A stretch of 43,016 nucleotides of DNA from Oscillospiraceae bacterium (GTDB lineage: Bacteria; Bacillota; Clostridia; Oscillospirales; Ruminococcaceae), in the NCBI GenBank assembly GCA_018434245.1, contig JAHDPQ010000045.1, forward strand, positions 1 through 43,016. The letters are read 5' to 3'. Made by a program: the position numbers and the translations under genes. A model generated the notes under the pieces. That model saw only the letters and a list, made by a program, of their open reading frames with translations. It was not told the DNA's origin and ran no database searches. Shown here in pieces: positions 35,148 through 42,813 of the stretch. Every line of letters starts with the position of its first letter. The first letter of the stretch is position 1.

Positions 35148-37169
35148 TCAGCCCTGCCTTCCAAACATCTTTTCAATATCGTATCCGGTCAGGGTCACCT
35201 GAACCGGTCGGCCATGGGGACAGTGGGTGATCTGAGGATGCTCCGCCAGCTTATCCACCAGAGCGGCCAGCTCGGGAAGAGCGTTTTTATCCCGTGCCCG
35301 CACTGCAGCCTTGCAGGCGATGTTGTAATAGAGCCTGTCCAAGGCGTCGGGGGTGATATCCTGTCGCCCCAACAACAGCTTGGCGGCAATATCCCCCAAC
35401 AGCAAGGCGATGTCCCGCTCCCCCATTTCCAAAGGCACTTCCCGGACGAGGACGCTGCCTCCACCAAAATCTTCCACCAGGAAGCCCAAGGCTTCCACCT
35501 GCTCCGCCTGTTCCAGCAGAGCAGCCGCTTCATCCCGGGAAAGCTCCAATGTCAGCGGGGTCAGCAATACCTGACGGTTCCCATAGGCGATTTCTTTTTT
35601 TAACTTTTCGTAAAGGATTCGCTCGTGGGCGGCATGCTTGTCCACCAGCACCAGATTCCCCTGCTGCTCCAGCAGGATATAGGTGCCGTCCAGTTCCCCG
35701 ATGAGACGCAGGGCCGAGGTTTCTTCTATGGCCGTCTGCTCCGGCAAGGCTTCCTGCGGCTCAGGGGAAGGAAGCTCTGTAGAAACAGTGGTGTTTTCTT
35801 CCGGATTTTCTGCATCCCGTTCTATTGTACTATAAGTAACTGACGGCTTTTGCTCGAAATTAGACGAATTCTGACTGATTTTCCAAGGGTGAGCGGGGTT
35901 TCCTTCCTCGGGCCGGACGTAGATATCCGGCTGGGGGGAATGAAAGGCCAGAGTGGTGTGAAAAAAGCTGTCCTCCCTTGGCTTTTGCCCGGTCATGATG
36001 GTACTTTCGAATCGATTGGAGGTCGCTGCCACCGGTGGCACCTGCGGCTTCTTGGCTGCGAACTGTTGCAAAAAATTCGCCGAGGTCATCCGTTCCTGAG
36101 GGGCGGGGGCCGCCACAGCGGCAGGTTGAGTCATCTGGGGATTGATAATGGTCTTTTGCAGCGGGATGCCGTTCTGGCAGGCTGCCAGCGCACTTTTGAC
36201 GGCAAAGTAGACACTCTGAAACACCGGCCGCTCGTTGACAAACCGCACCTCGATTTTGGCGGGATGGACGTTAACATCCACAAGGCCAGGGGCGATGTCG
36301 ATCTGCAAGACGCAGCCGGGGTATTTTCCATGGCCGATCAGGGTTTTAAAGGCTTCCTCCACGGCGGCAGCAGCGGTGCGGCTACGAACATACCGAGCAT
36401 TGAGGAAGAAGTTCTGGTAAGCCCGACTGGGCCGCCCCGCCGAAGGAGCGGTGACGTAGCCGGTGACCTTGATCCCCTCCAAAGGCAGCTCATGGTTGAC
36501 AGGAATCATCCCCGTGGCAAATTCCTTGCCGTACACCGCCGAAATCACCGGCAGCAGCTCCCCTGCGCCGGAGGTCTGCAGGCGGACCTTACCATCCCGC
36601 ACAAACCGGAAGCTAACCTCGGGGTGGGAGAGTGCACATTTGTCCACCACTTGGGCCACAGCATTGCCTTCCCCCACATCTTTTTTGAGGAACTTCATCC
36701 GGGCGGGGGTGTTGTAAAATACATCCCGTATGGTTAGGACAGTACCCACCGGACAACCTGCCGGTTCCAGAGAAAGCTCCTCGCCTCCCTCGATACGGTA
36801 GAGGCTGCCTTCCTCTTCTCCGGCGGTTTTGGAAAGAAGCTCCACCCTGCTCATGGCGGCGATGGAGGCCAAGGCCTCTCCCCGGAACCCCAGAGTCAAA
36901 ATAGCTTCCAGATCGGACTGGGTTCTCACCTTGCTGGTGGCGTGGCGCAAAAAAGCGGTGGGGATCTCCTCTCGGGGGATGCCGCTGCCATTGTCACTCA
37001 CTCTCAGCAGGGAAATTCCACCTCGTTCAATCTCCACCGTAATGGCGGTAGCCCCTGCGTCGATGGCGTTTTCGATCAGCTCCTTGGCGATGGAAGCAGG
37101 GCGCTCCACCACCTCACCGGCAGCAATCAGCTCGGCCAAAGCCTTGTCCAGCACATGGATTTTGCCCAA
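35148..37169 (-). CDS. mutL: DNA mismatch repair endonuclease MutL
   Basis: 673-residue mismatch-repair protein. The GHKL ATPase domain has ELIENAIDAGAT, DNGSGIP and GFRGEALASIAAMS. A disordered linker (about 340-480) joins the C-terminal domain, which carries the nicking-endonuclease motif DKHAAHERILYE, ACKAAVRA and CPHGRP, so it is of the endonuclease type found in bacteria without MutH. The start is TTG (MGKIHVLD), backed by AAGGAGGG 6 nt upstream and a sigma-A promoter. No mutS gene lies in the window; it would be expected upstream in many relatives but is absent here. Confidence 0.95.
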   Translation of the reverse strand: MGKIHVLDKALAELIAAGEVVERPASIAKELIENAIDAGATAITVEIERGGISLLRVSDNGSGIPREEIPTAFLRHATSKVRTQSDLEAILTLGFRGEALASIAAMSRVELLSKTAGEEEGSLYRIEGGEELSLEPAGCPVGTVLTIRDVFYNTPARMKFLKKDVGEGNAVAQVVDKCALSHPEVSFRFVRDGKVRLQTSGAGELLPVISAVYGKEFATGMIPVNHELPLEGIKVTGYVTAPSAGRPSRAYQNFFLNARYVRSRTAAAAVEEAFKTLIGHGKYPGCVLQIDIAPGLVDVNVHPAKIEVRFVNERPVFQSVYFAVKSALAACQNGIPLQKTIINPQMTQPAAVAAPAPQERMTSANFLQQFAAKKPQVPPVAATSNRFESTIMTGQKPREDSFFHTTLAFHSPQPDIYVRPEEGNPAHPWKISQNSSNFEQKPSVTYSTIERDAENPEENTTVSTELPSPEPQEALPEQTAIEETSALRLIGELDGTYILLEQQGNLVLVDKHAAHERILYEKLKKEIAYGNRQVLLTPLTLELSRDEAAALLEQAEQVEALGFLVEDFGGGSVLVREVPLEMGERDIALLLGDIAAKLLLGRQDITPDALDRLYYNIACKAAVRARDKNALPELAALVDKLAEHPQITHCPHGRPVQVTLTGYDIEKMFGRQG

Positions 37170-37238
37170 TAAGAACCCTCCTTTCCTTTCAAGTCATCCG
37201 AAACACGGGCGATCAGGCACCCTGTAAAATCTTGTCAC

Positions 37239-37268
37239 AGTATAACAAATTGCGGCAAATACCGTCAA
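37239..37268 (-). promoter_or_regulatory. Sigma-A promoter of the mutL-miaA operon
   Basis: TTGACG (37263-37268), 18-nt spacer, TATACT (37239-37244) on the minus strand, about 70 nt before the mutL start. It is likely the main promoter for the run of housekeeping genes downstream. Confidence 0.65.
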
Positions 37269-37293
37269 GTATGAGGATTTGCTGCGGATGTGA

Positions 37294-37321
37294 CTAAAAC
37301 CGGAACTGCTCTCATAGTATA
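37294..37321 (+). promoter_or_regulatory. Possible sporulation-type promoter of the ferritin-like/TspO pair
   Basis: CATAGTATA (37313-37321) fits the CATA-n3-TA -10 element of sigma-K and partly that of sigma-E. No good sigma-A -35 lies at the right distance. An AC dinucleotide about 18 nt upstream is compatible with a weak sigma-K -35. This is a short-motif match only. Confidence 0.25.
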
Positions 37322-37364
37322 GTAGTAACATCACAGCCGATCGGCGGCGATTGGAGCTGAACAT

Positions 37365-37865
37365 ATGAATATGAGCTATCCTTCCGGCAATACATACCTG
37401 CTCCCCCAAAACCTACCCAGAAATATTCGTTGGGCCCGCATTCTTCTGGGTTCCTACAGCGGACGGGAATCGGAGCTGACCTGTATTCAACAGTACATCT
37501 ACCATCATCTCATCGCCCAGCCCACCATGCCTGATATTGCCGAAAACCTGTTATTTATCGCTTTTCAGGAGATGGGACATCTGAATTTGCTGGGGGCTAC
37601 CATCAATATGCTAGGACTGCGGCCCAGCTATACCTTCTATCAGGGGACCCGACGGCTGCGGTGGAACTCGGGGTTTGTCCAGTACGGGCGCAATCTGCGG
37701 GAGATGCTGGACTTGGATCTGGCGGCAGAGCAGCGCGGCATCGAAGCCTACGAACAGGCCGTTCGCCTGATACCGGAGGAACAGATTCAAAAACTGCTGC
37801 GCCACATCATCGAGGAAGAGAAGAAGCATGTTCAGATTCTAACCGGGCTGCGGGACAGCTTGTAG
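37365..37865 (+). CDS. Ferritin-like domain protein (di-metal four-helix bundle)
   Basis: 166-residue protein with the four-helix ligand pattern. Glu35/Glu37 are in GRESELT, the pair Glu69-x2-His72 in FQEMGHL, an acidic residue at Glu122/Glu127 in AAEQRGIEAY, and Glu152-x2-His155 in EEEKKHV. The N-terminus YPSGNTYLLPQNLP is poorly structured. Relatives in spore formers are annotated as ferritin-like or rubrerythrin-like and some are spore-coat associated. GGAG lies 8 nt before the ATG. The next gene starts 2 nt after the stop. Metal and role (oxidative protection, sporulation) are not shown by sequence. Confidence 0.75.
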   Translation: MNMSYPSGNTYLLPQNLPRNIRWARILLGSYSGRESELTCIQQYIYHHLIAQPTMPDIAENLLFIAFQEMGHLNLLGATINMLGLRPSYTFYQGTRRLRWNSGFVQYGRNLREMLDLDLAAEQRGIEAYEQAVRLIPEEQIQKLLRHIIEEEKKHVQILTGLRDSL

Positions 37866-37867
37866 CA

Positions 37868-38350
37868 ATGGCCCGGCACAGACAGCCAGCGGCAGGCGCA
37901 TTCGTACTGACCATGGCGGCGGCTCTGGCCACCGGATTTCTCTGCATCCGGCTGGTTTGGGAGTACGCCGACTGGTACGAGTACCTTTCCTTGCCGCCTT
38001 TTGCAGCGCCCTTCCGGCTGCTGGCCCTTTGCTATGGGCTGCAATGGCTTTTGCTGGGGATCGGCACGGGAATAGCGCTGGCTGTTCCGGCCCACCCATG
38101 GGAGCAGGGAACCATCCTGTGGCTGTATCTTAGCTGCATGATGGTGAGCCTTCTATTGCCGGTGTGCCTTTTGCGATGGGAACTGCCCAACATCGCCTTT
38201 GCTCTGGCTACTCTACTCCTTCCCCTGTGCTCCTTTCTGATTTCCGCTGCCGCCCGGGCTAACAGGGCGGCGGGATTTCTGCTGTTTCCCCTGTTTGTCT
38301 TTGCCGGGTATCAGGGATATTTGCTGCTGGGCATCTGTCTGCTGCGATAA
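37868..38350 (+). CDS. TspO/MBR-family membrane protein (divergent)
   Basis: 160-residue protein with five predicted hydrophobic helices (about 9-29, 50-73, 84-103, 108-128, 136-157). The segment WYEYLSLPPFAAPFRLLAL (36-54) matches the TspO signature in which a Trp-Tyr pair and Pro-Phe turn lead into the second helix. It has fewer tryptophans than classical tryptophan-rich sensory proteins. TspO proteins bind tetrapyrroles and act in stress responses. It begins 2 nt after the ferritin-like gene, with no separate promoter, and is followed by a terminator. I infer a two-gene operon. Confidence 0.65.
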   Translation: MARHRQPAAGAFVLTMAAALATGFLCIRLVWEYADWYEYLSLPPFAAPFRLLALCYGLQWLLLGIGTGIALAVPAHPWEQGTILWLYLSCMMVSLLLPVCLLRWELPNIAFALATLLLPLCSFLISAAARANRAAGFLLFPLFVFAGYQGYLLLGICLLR

Positions 38351-38366
38351 ATCCAAAAACGACAAG

Positions 38367-38402
38367 GAGACCGCGTAATCAGAGGGATGGCGGTCTCTTT
38401 TT
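38367..38402 (+). terminator. Terminator of the ferritin-like/TspO operon
   Basis: GAGACCGC (38367-38374) / GCGGTCTC (38390-38397), 8 bp with a 15-nt loop, followed by TTTTT, 17 nt after the TspO-like stop. It may also stop transcripts arriving from nrdG. Confidence 0.8.
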
Positions 38403-38409
38403 GCTGCGT

Positions 38410-38922
38410 TCACTCATATCCCTCGGCCCAAACCGCCGTACCTTGCCTAAGGGATGCCGGCAGATCCAGCACCCGCTGATTTTGACTCCCCCGGAAACGC
38501 AGGGTCAAATCCCGACGGCTTTGGTCGTAGGGGCCATCTACCAAAAGGTCGATCTGCTCCAGCAGAGCGAAAAGGTCTGCATCCTGTTCCCGCCGCTGCA
38601 TCAGCTCCTCAAAGGTATAGCCGGTGTAGCAGACCACATCCTTGCCCGCCTTTTTGATGTCCTGAACCAGAGGCAGCAGCTCCCCCACCCGGCAGAGAGG
38701 TTCTCCCCCCGACAGGGTGATTCCCCGGAGCAGGGGGTTTTTTCCCAGCTCCCCCAGAATCTCTGCGCTTTCGCAGTCGTAACCCCCTGCAAAATCGTGG
38801 GTGTCCGGGTTGTGGCAGCCGGGACATTGATGGGGGCAGCCCTGCGTAAACACCGTTAGCCGCAGCCCCGGACCGTCCACCACGCTTTGTTTGACCAATC
38901 CTGCAATCCGTATGGTTCCCAT
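38410..38922 (-). CDS. nrdG: Anaerobic ribonucleotide reductase activating protein NrdG
   Basis: 170-residue radical-SAM enzyme that generates the glycyl radical on NrdD. The 4Fe-4S Cys are 29, 33 and 36 (GCPHQCPGCHN), followed by the SAM-binding LSGGEPL. The start MGTIRIAG is supported by AGGAGG 7 nt upstream, cutting 26 residues from the longest frame. It is downstream of nrdD, separated by 125 nt that hold strong RNA secondary structure. Confidence 0.95.
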   Translation of the reverse strand: MGTIRIAGLVKQSVVDGPGLRLTVFTQGCPHQCPGCHNPDTHDFAGGYDCESAEILGELGKNPLLRGITLSGGEPLCRVGELLPLVQDIKKAGKDVVCYTGYTFEELMQRREQDADLFALLEQIDLLVDGPYDQSRRDLTLRFRGSQNQRVLDLPASLRQGTAVWAEGYE

Positions 38923-38940
38923 CTTGCACCTCCTGCCCGT

Positions 38941-39023
38941 CCGCCGGAATCCCTGCGGGTTTGCAGGTTCCGGCACTTTGGAAGCACGCGCCTGCCGCAA
39001 ATTCCGGCGGCAGGCGCGTGCTT
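38941..39023 (-). promoter_or_regulatory. Two hairpins with mutually exclusive pairing between nrdD and nrdG
   Basis: Hairpin 1 is a perfect 17-bp stem (38982-38998 with 39007-39023). Hairpin 2 pairs GCCGGAA and CCTGC (38943-38956) with GCAGG and TTCCGGC (38963-38974). The 10-mer CCGCCGGAAT at 38941-38950 is the exact reverse complement of 39001-39010, so the loop side of hairpin 1 could instead pair with one arm of hairpin 2. The nrdG ribosome binding site lies just past the structure. Role inferred: expression balance or attenuation. Confidence 0.55.
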
Positions 39024-39047
39024 TATGTTGTCAGCTTTGTTGGAGCT

Positions 39048-41378
39048 TTATTTGGTTACCGGAACCGAGATTCCGTGTTTGATGCGATCCTTCTCCTCCG
39101 CCCGCTTGGCGTTGTTAAAGCGGTCCAGCGTTCCCACCAGATAGCCGGTGATGCGGCGAATGCGCTCAAACTTGGGGCCCTCCTCCTCCATCCGTCCGCA
39201 GCGGGGGCATTCGTTTTCTATGATGCCATTAAAGCCACAAACTGGATCCCGGTCCACCGGGTGGTTGATGGAGCCGTAGCCTACTCCGCTTTCCTTCATA
39301 AAGCGGACGACGCTTTCAAAGGCCTCCAGATTGTGGCAAAGGTCCCCGTCCAGCTCCACATAGGTGATGTGTCCGCCATTGGTCAGGTTGTGGTAGGGAG
39401 CCTCGATGCGAATCTTATCAAAGGCATTAATCTCGTAGTAAACCGGTACGTGGAAGGAGTTGGTATAGTATTCCCGGTCGGTGACGCCGCGAATCACCCC
39501 ATACTTGTGCCGGTCAATTCCCACAAAACGTCCGGAAAGCCCTTCGGCGGGGGTGGCGATCAGGGAATAGTTAAAGCCGGTTTCCCGGGCCCTTTGATCC
39601 ACCTTGGCCCGCATAAATCCAATGATGTCCAGCCCCAAATTCTGAGCCTCCTGACTCTCCCCGTGATGCTGCCCAATGAGCGCCACCAGAGCCTCGGCCA
39701 GACCGATGAAGCCCACCGTTAGGGTTCCGTGCTTAAGCACCTCGCCCACGGTGTCGTCGGGGCCAAGCTTTTCGCTGTCCAGCCAGATGCCCTGCCCCAT
39801 CAGAAAGGGGAAGTTGCGGACTTTTTTCTGGGCTACAATGCGGTAGCGATCCATCAGCTGGTCAAACACCAGATTTAGCTTGCGCTCCAGCTCCTCAAAG
39901 AAGAAGTCCACGTTGCCATTGGCCAAAATAGCGATGCGGGGCAGGTTGATGGAGGTAAAGCTCAGGTTACCCCGGCCGGAGGTGGTTTCCCTTCCGGGAT
40001 CGTTGAGGTTGGCAATCACCCGGGTGCGACAGCCCATGTAGGCCACTTCGGTTTCGGGGTTGCCCTGCTGATAGTAGACAGCGTTGTAGGGGGCATCCAA
40101 GAAGCTGAAATTAGGGAACAGCCGTTTGGCGCTCACCTTGCAGGCCAGCCGGAACAAATCGTAGTTGGGATCGTCGATTTTGTAGTTGACCCCTTCCTTC
40201 ACCTTAAAGATGTGGATGGGGAAAATGGGAGTTTCGCCGTTGCCCAATCCCGCCTCGGTGGCTTGCAGCACACAGCGGGTGACCAAACGCCCCTCGGGGG
40301 AGGTGTCGGTACCGTAGTTCAGGGAGGAAAAAGGAATCTGTGCTCCCGCCCGGGAATGCATGGTGTTCAGGTTGTGGACCAGGGCCTCCATGGCCTGATA
40401 GGTGGCCCGCTCCACCTCCGCCTTGGCGTACCTGCGGGCAAAGGCGGTGAGCTGAGGAGCGTCCATCTCCAGCTCCAAGGCATCCAGCATGGGGGCGATG
40501 GCGTCGGCAAAGCCGTTGTCGTCCGCTAAAATGGGGCTGAGCTCAAATTCGGCCTCCACCGTCTCCACCAGCTCTTTGGCTGTGGTGGTGGCGTAATCCT
40601 GTCCGGCAAAATCCATAGCCTTTTCCAGATTTTTTATGTAGAGCTTTCGGTAGGTTTTGGCCACGCCCTTGCCCATATAGTAGTCAAAATTGGGAATGGA
40701 TTGTCCGCCGTGCTGATCGTTCTGGTTGGACTGGATGGCAATACAGGCAAGGGCTGCAAAGCTGGCGATATCCTGAGGCTGCCGGATAAATCCGTTTCCG
40801 GTGGAGAAGCCGTGTTCGAACAGCTTGTCGAGATTGATTTGGCAGCAGGTGGTAGTCAGGGTAAGGAAGTCCAGATCGTGGATGTGGATATCCCCTTCTG
40901 AATGAGCCTTGGCATAGGCGGGGTCCAGAATAAACATGTTGTAGAACTGCTTGGCCCCTTCGGAGCCGTATTTGAGCATGGTGCCCATGGCGGTATCGCT
41001 GTCGATGTTGGCGTTTTCCCGCTTGATATCGTTTTCCGCCGCCGCCTGAAAGGTCAGATCTTCAAAGACCTTCATCAGCTTGGTGTTCATTTCCCGCACT
41101 CGGGTCCGCTCCGCCCGGTAGAGGATGAATTCCTTGGCGGTGCGGGCATGGCCGTTTTCGATCAATACCTTTTCTACTGCATCCTGAATCATCTCCACGC
41201 CGGGGGGCTCATCCCCCAAGTTGGAGGTCAGGTATTCTTCCACCTGCAAAGCCAGCTTTCTGGCGATTTCAATATCGGTTCCTCCCAGGGAACTGGCAGC
41301 GCCATAGATGGCGTCGGCAATTTTTTGGCGGTCATACATGGCTGTGCGCCCGTCCCGCTTGATGATAGTTGTTATCAT
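39048..41378 (-). CDS. nrdD: Anaerobic (class III) ribonucleoside-triphosphate reductase
   Basis: 776-residue glycyl-radical enzyme reducing ribonucleoside triphosphates to deoxy forms without oxygen. An N-terminal ATP-cone (about 3-95, IIKRDGRTAMYDRQKIADAI) senses dNTP levels. The catalytic barrel includes NIDSDTAMGTM, HIHDLDF and YMGCRTRV. The radical Gly745 lies in RITGYLVGTLDRFN. In the C-terminal zinc site, DPVCGFNG...CPRCGR shows three Cys; where many homologues have a first Cys, this one has Asp. A sigma-A promoter and NrdR-like box lie upstream. It implies an anaerobic lifestyle. Confidence 0.96.
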   Translation of the reverse strand: MITTIIKRDGRTAMYDRQKIADAIYGAASSLGGTDIEIARKLALQVEEYLTSNLGDEPPGVEMIQDAVEKVLIENGHARTAKEFILYRAERTRVREMNTKLMKVFEDLTFQAAAENDIKRENANIDSDTAMGTMLKYGSEGAKQFYNMFILDPAYAKAHSEGDIHIHDLDFLTLTTTCCQINLDKLFEHGFSTGNGFIRQPQDIASFAALACIAIQSNQNDQHGGQSIPNFDYYMGKGVAKTYRKLYIKNLEKAMDFAGQDYATTTAKELVETVEAEFELSPILADDNGFADAIAPMLDALELEMDAPQLTAFARRYAKAEVERATYQAMEALVHNLNTMHSRAGAQIPFSSLNYGTDTSPEGRLVTRCVLQATEAGLGNGETPIFPIHIFKVKEGVNYKIDDPNYDLFRLACKVSAKRLFPNFSFLDAPYNAVYYQQGNPETEVAYMGCRTRVIANLNDPGRETTSGRGNLSFTSINLPRIAILANGNVDFFFEELERKLNLVFDQLMDRYRIVAQKKVRNFPFLMGQGIWLDSEKLGPDDTVGEVLKHGTLTVGFIGLAEALVALIGQHHGESQEAQNLGLDIIGFMRAKVDQRARETGFNYSLIATPAEGLSGRFVGIDRHKYGVIRGVTDREYYTNSFHVPVYYEINAFDKIRIEAPYHNLTNGGHITYVELDGDLCHNLEAFESVVRFMKESGVGYGSINHPVDRDPVCGFNGIIENECPRCGRMEEEGPKFERIRRITGYLVGTLDRFNNAKRAEEKDRIKHGISVPVTK

Positions 41379-41404
41379 ATCTTTCCTCCGTTATCAGCCC
41401 TTAT

Positions 41405-41451
41405 ATGCAACATCATGTAATAAAAAAATGACCTCACACAATATATTGCGG
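41405..41451. promoter_or_regulatory. NrdR-box pair, one strong and one weak
   Basis: ACACAATATATTGCGG (41436-41451) matches the NrdR-box consensus acaCwAtATaTwGtgt at 13 of 16 positions. A weaker 9 of 16 match starts at 41405, exactly 31 bp away, the usual centre-to-centre spacing. The strong box lies just downstream of the predicted transcription start of nrdD, a suitable place for repression. Confidence 0.65.
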
Positions 41452-41464
41452 TTTTGTCATGTCT

Positions 41465-41493
41465 ATTGTACCGCCGCCCCCCTGCTTTGTCAA
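41465..41493 (-). promoter_or_regulatory. Sigma-A promoter of nrdD-nrdG
   Basis: TTGACA (41488-41493), a 17-nt GC-rich spacer and TACAAT (41465-41470) on the minus strand, about 90 nt before the nrdD start. It is one of the best consensus matches in the window. Confidence 0.8.
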
Positions 41494-41561
41494 TATCTTC
41501 TAGTGGAAAAAACTGTAGAAATAAACTGCCGATTTTCTCCATATCCAACAAGCAGAGGAAA

Positions 41562-41584
41562 GGGCCTTCCCCTAGAGAAAGCCC
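41562..41584 (-). terminator. Terminator of the transglutaminase-like gene
   Basis: GGGCTTTC pairs with GAAGGCCC on the minus strand (41577-41584 with 41562-41569, one G-U), loop of 7 nt, followed by TTTCCTCT. It lies 30 nt after the gene's stop and just before the nrdD promoter. Confidence 0.6.
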
Positions 41585-41614
41585 CGGTTTTGTGTGAGAT
41601 TGTCGTCTTTTCGG

Positions 41615-42610
41615 TTACTGGGAAGCCTGCTCGGCGTACCCCAGCAGAGCCAGGGCAGGATATTCGGCGTAATCGTTGTGGTAAATATCTTCTATGGTTT
41701 GGTCGCCCACCCGGCTCTGTCTGCCTTTGAGGAGATGATCCCGCAGAAGCAGGTCCTCCCCGCCCACAGGATCGTCCCAGGTGCTGTCCACCAGATACCA
41801 CTGGCCCTTCAGTTCTACGTAGTTCCAGCTGTGGTTTTCCCCGTCGGCCACTCCGTATACCGTGCGGCAGGGAATGCCGGCCCGGTCGCAAAGGAGCTTG
41901 AAGGCCTTGGAATATCCCTCGCAAACAGCACGCGCCTGTAAAAAAACACCATCGATGTTAAAGCCGTACTCATACCCCTGCATATCGGCCTGTGGCTCCA
42001 TTAAATCCGAGGCGTAGACCGTGTTCTCTACAATCCAGTCGTGGAAATATACCGCCGCCAAAGCAGGATCAGAAGGCGCTTGGGAAAGGATGCCCCCAAT
42101 CACCGCCTCCAGTTGTGCCTCCATCGCCGCCACCTCGTCGGGGGAAAGGCAGTACCCCATATCCACCGTCAAGGTTCCCTGTCCCGACTCCCGGGTACCA
42201 TTCCACTCGATCCCGTAAGAGCCAAGGGAAATCCAAAAGACCTCCGGCGCATCCCGGCGAACGCTGTCGATGGCAAGCTCCACCTGACGCAACAACAGCC
42301 CGGCGATTTCCTCGTCATCCGCCGGGGGCAGCACCATGGGTATGGAGATTTTGTCCCGCTGTTCCCGAATCCCCTGTGCAAGCTCCCGGGAAATAGCCGG
42401 ATCATTGGTATGTAGATCGTAAAACGGTTGAACATTCACCCCAGCTTCCCGCAGATTGACCTGCCGGACACCGGCTGTTTGCAGGGTTTTGACAGAAGGG
42501 GGTCCGGTGCTGCTGAGCCCCAGAGAAAAGCCGTTGGAAGTAAGCCCATAGCAGGCTATCGCCGACCCCAGCGCCAACAAAAACGCCAATGCTGTTCCCA
42601 GCCCCTTCAT
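41615..42610 (-). CDS. Secreted or membrane-anchored transglutaminase-like protein
   Basis: 331-residue protein with an N-terminal hydrophobic signal or anchor (about 4-23). The C-terminal third is a transglutaminase/protease-like domain with the triad Cys230 (RAVCEGYSKAF), His260 (GENHSWNYVEL) and Asp275 (WYLVDSTWDDP). The middle region (about 60-190) resembles no domain that I recognise. Such proteins are common on the surface of Clostridia and may act as cysteine peptidases on cell-wall or extracellular proteins. It has its own promoter and terminator, so it is monocistronic. Confidence 0.82.
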   Translation of the reverse strand: MKGLGTALAFLLALGSAIACYGLTSNGFSLGLSSTGPPSVKTLQTAGVRQVNLREAGVNVQPFYDLHTNDPAISRELAQGIREQRDKISIPMVLPPADDEEIAGLLLRQVELAIDSVRRDAPEVFWISLGSYGIEWNGTRESGQGTLTVDMGYCLSPDEVAAMEAQLEAVIGGILSQAPSDPALAAVYFHDWIVENTVYASDLMEPQADMQGYEYGFNIDGVFLQARAVCEGYSKAFKLLCDRAGIPCRTVYGVADGENHSWNYVELKGQWYLVDSTWDDPVGGEDLLLRDHLLKGRQSRVGDQTIEDIYHNDYAEYPALALLGYAEQASQ

Positions 42611-42635
42611 CTGCCTCCCCCCATCTCTACTACAT

Positions 42636-42663
42636 ATTGTACCATAAGAAAAATCAGTGTAAA
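42636..42663 (-). promoter_or_regulatory. Promoter of the transglutaminase-like gene
   Basis: TTTACA (42658-42663), 16-nt spacer, TACAAT (42636-42641) with a TGG extension before the -10, about 26 nt before the start codon. The remaining 42664-42813 is AT-rich and shows no gene. Confidence 0.6.
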
Positions 42664-42813
42664 GAGGTTGTGGGAAGGATAGGCAGAGTGTCTAAAATTG
42701 CAAAAGAACTTTAGATGTTTTAGAGATTTTTGAAGTGGAAATTTTTGCTTTTTTAGGAGCGAAATCGCTTAGAAATCAGCTTGGAGGGAAGAAAAACCCC
42801 GGCGGTAATGAAA

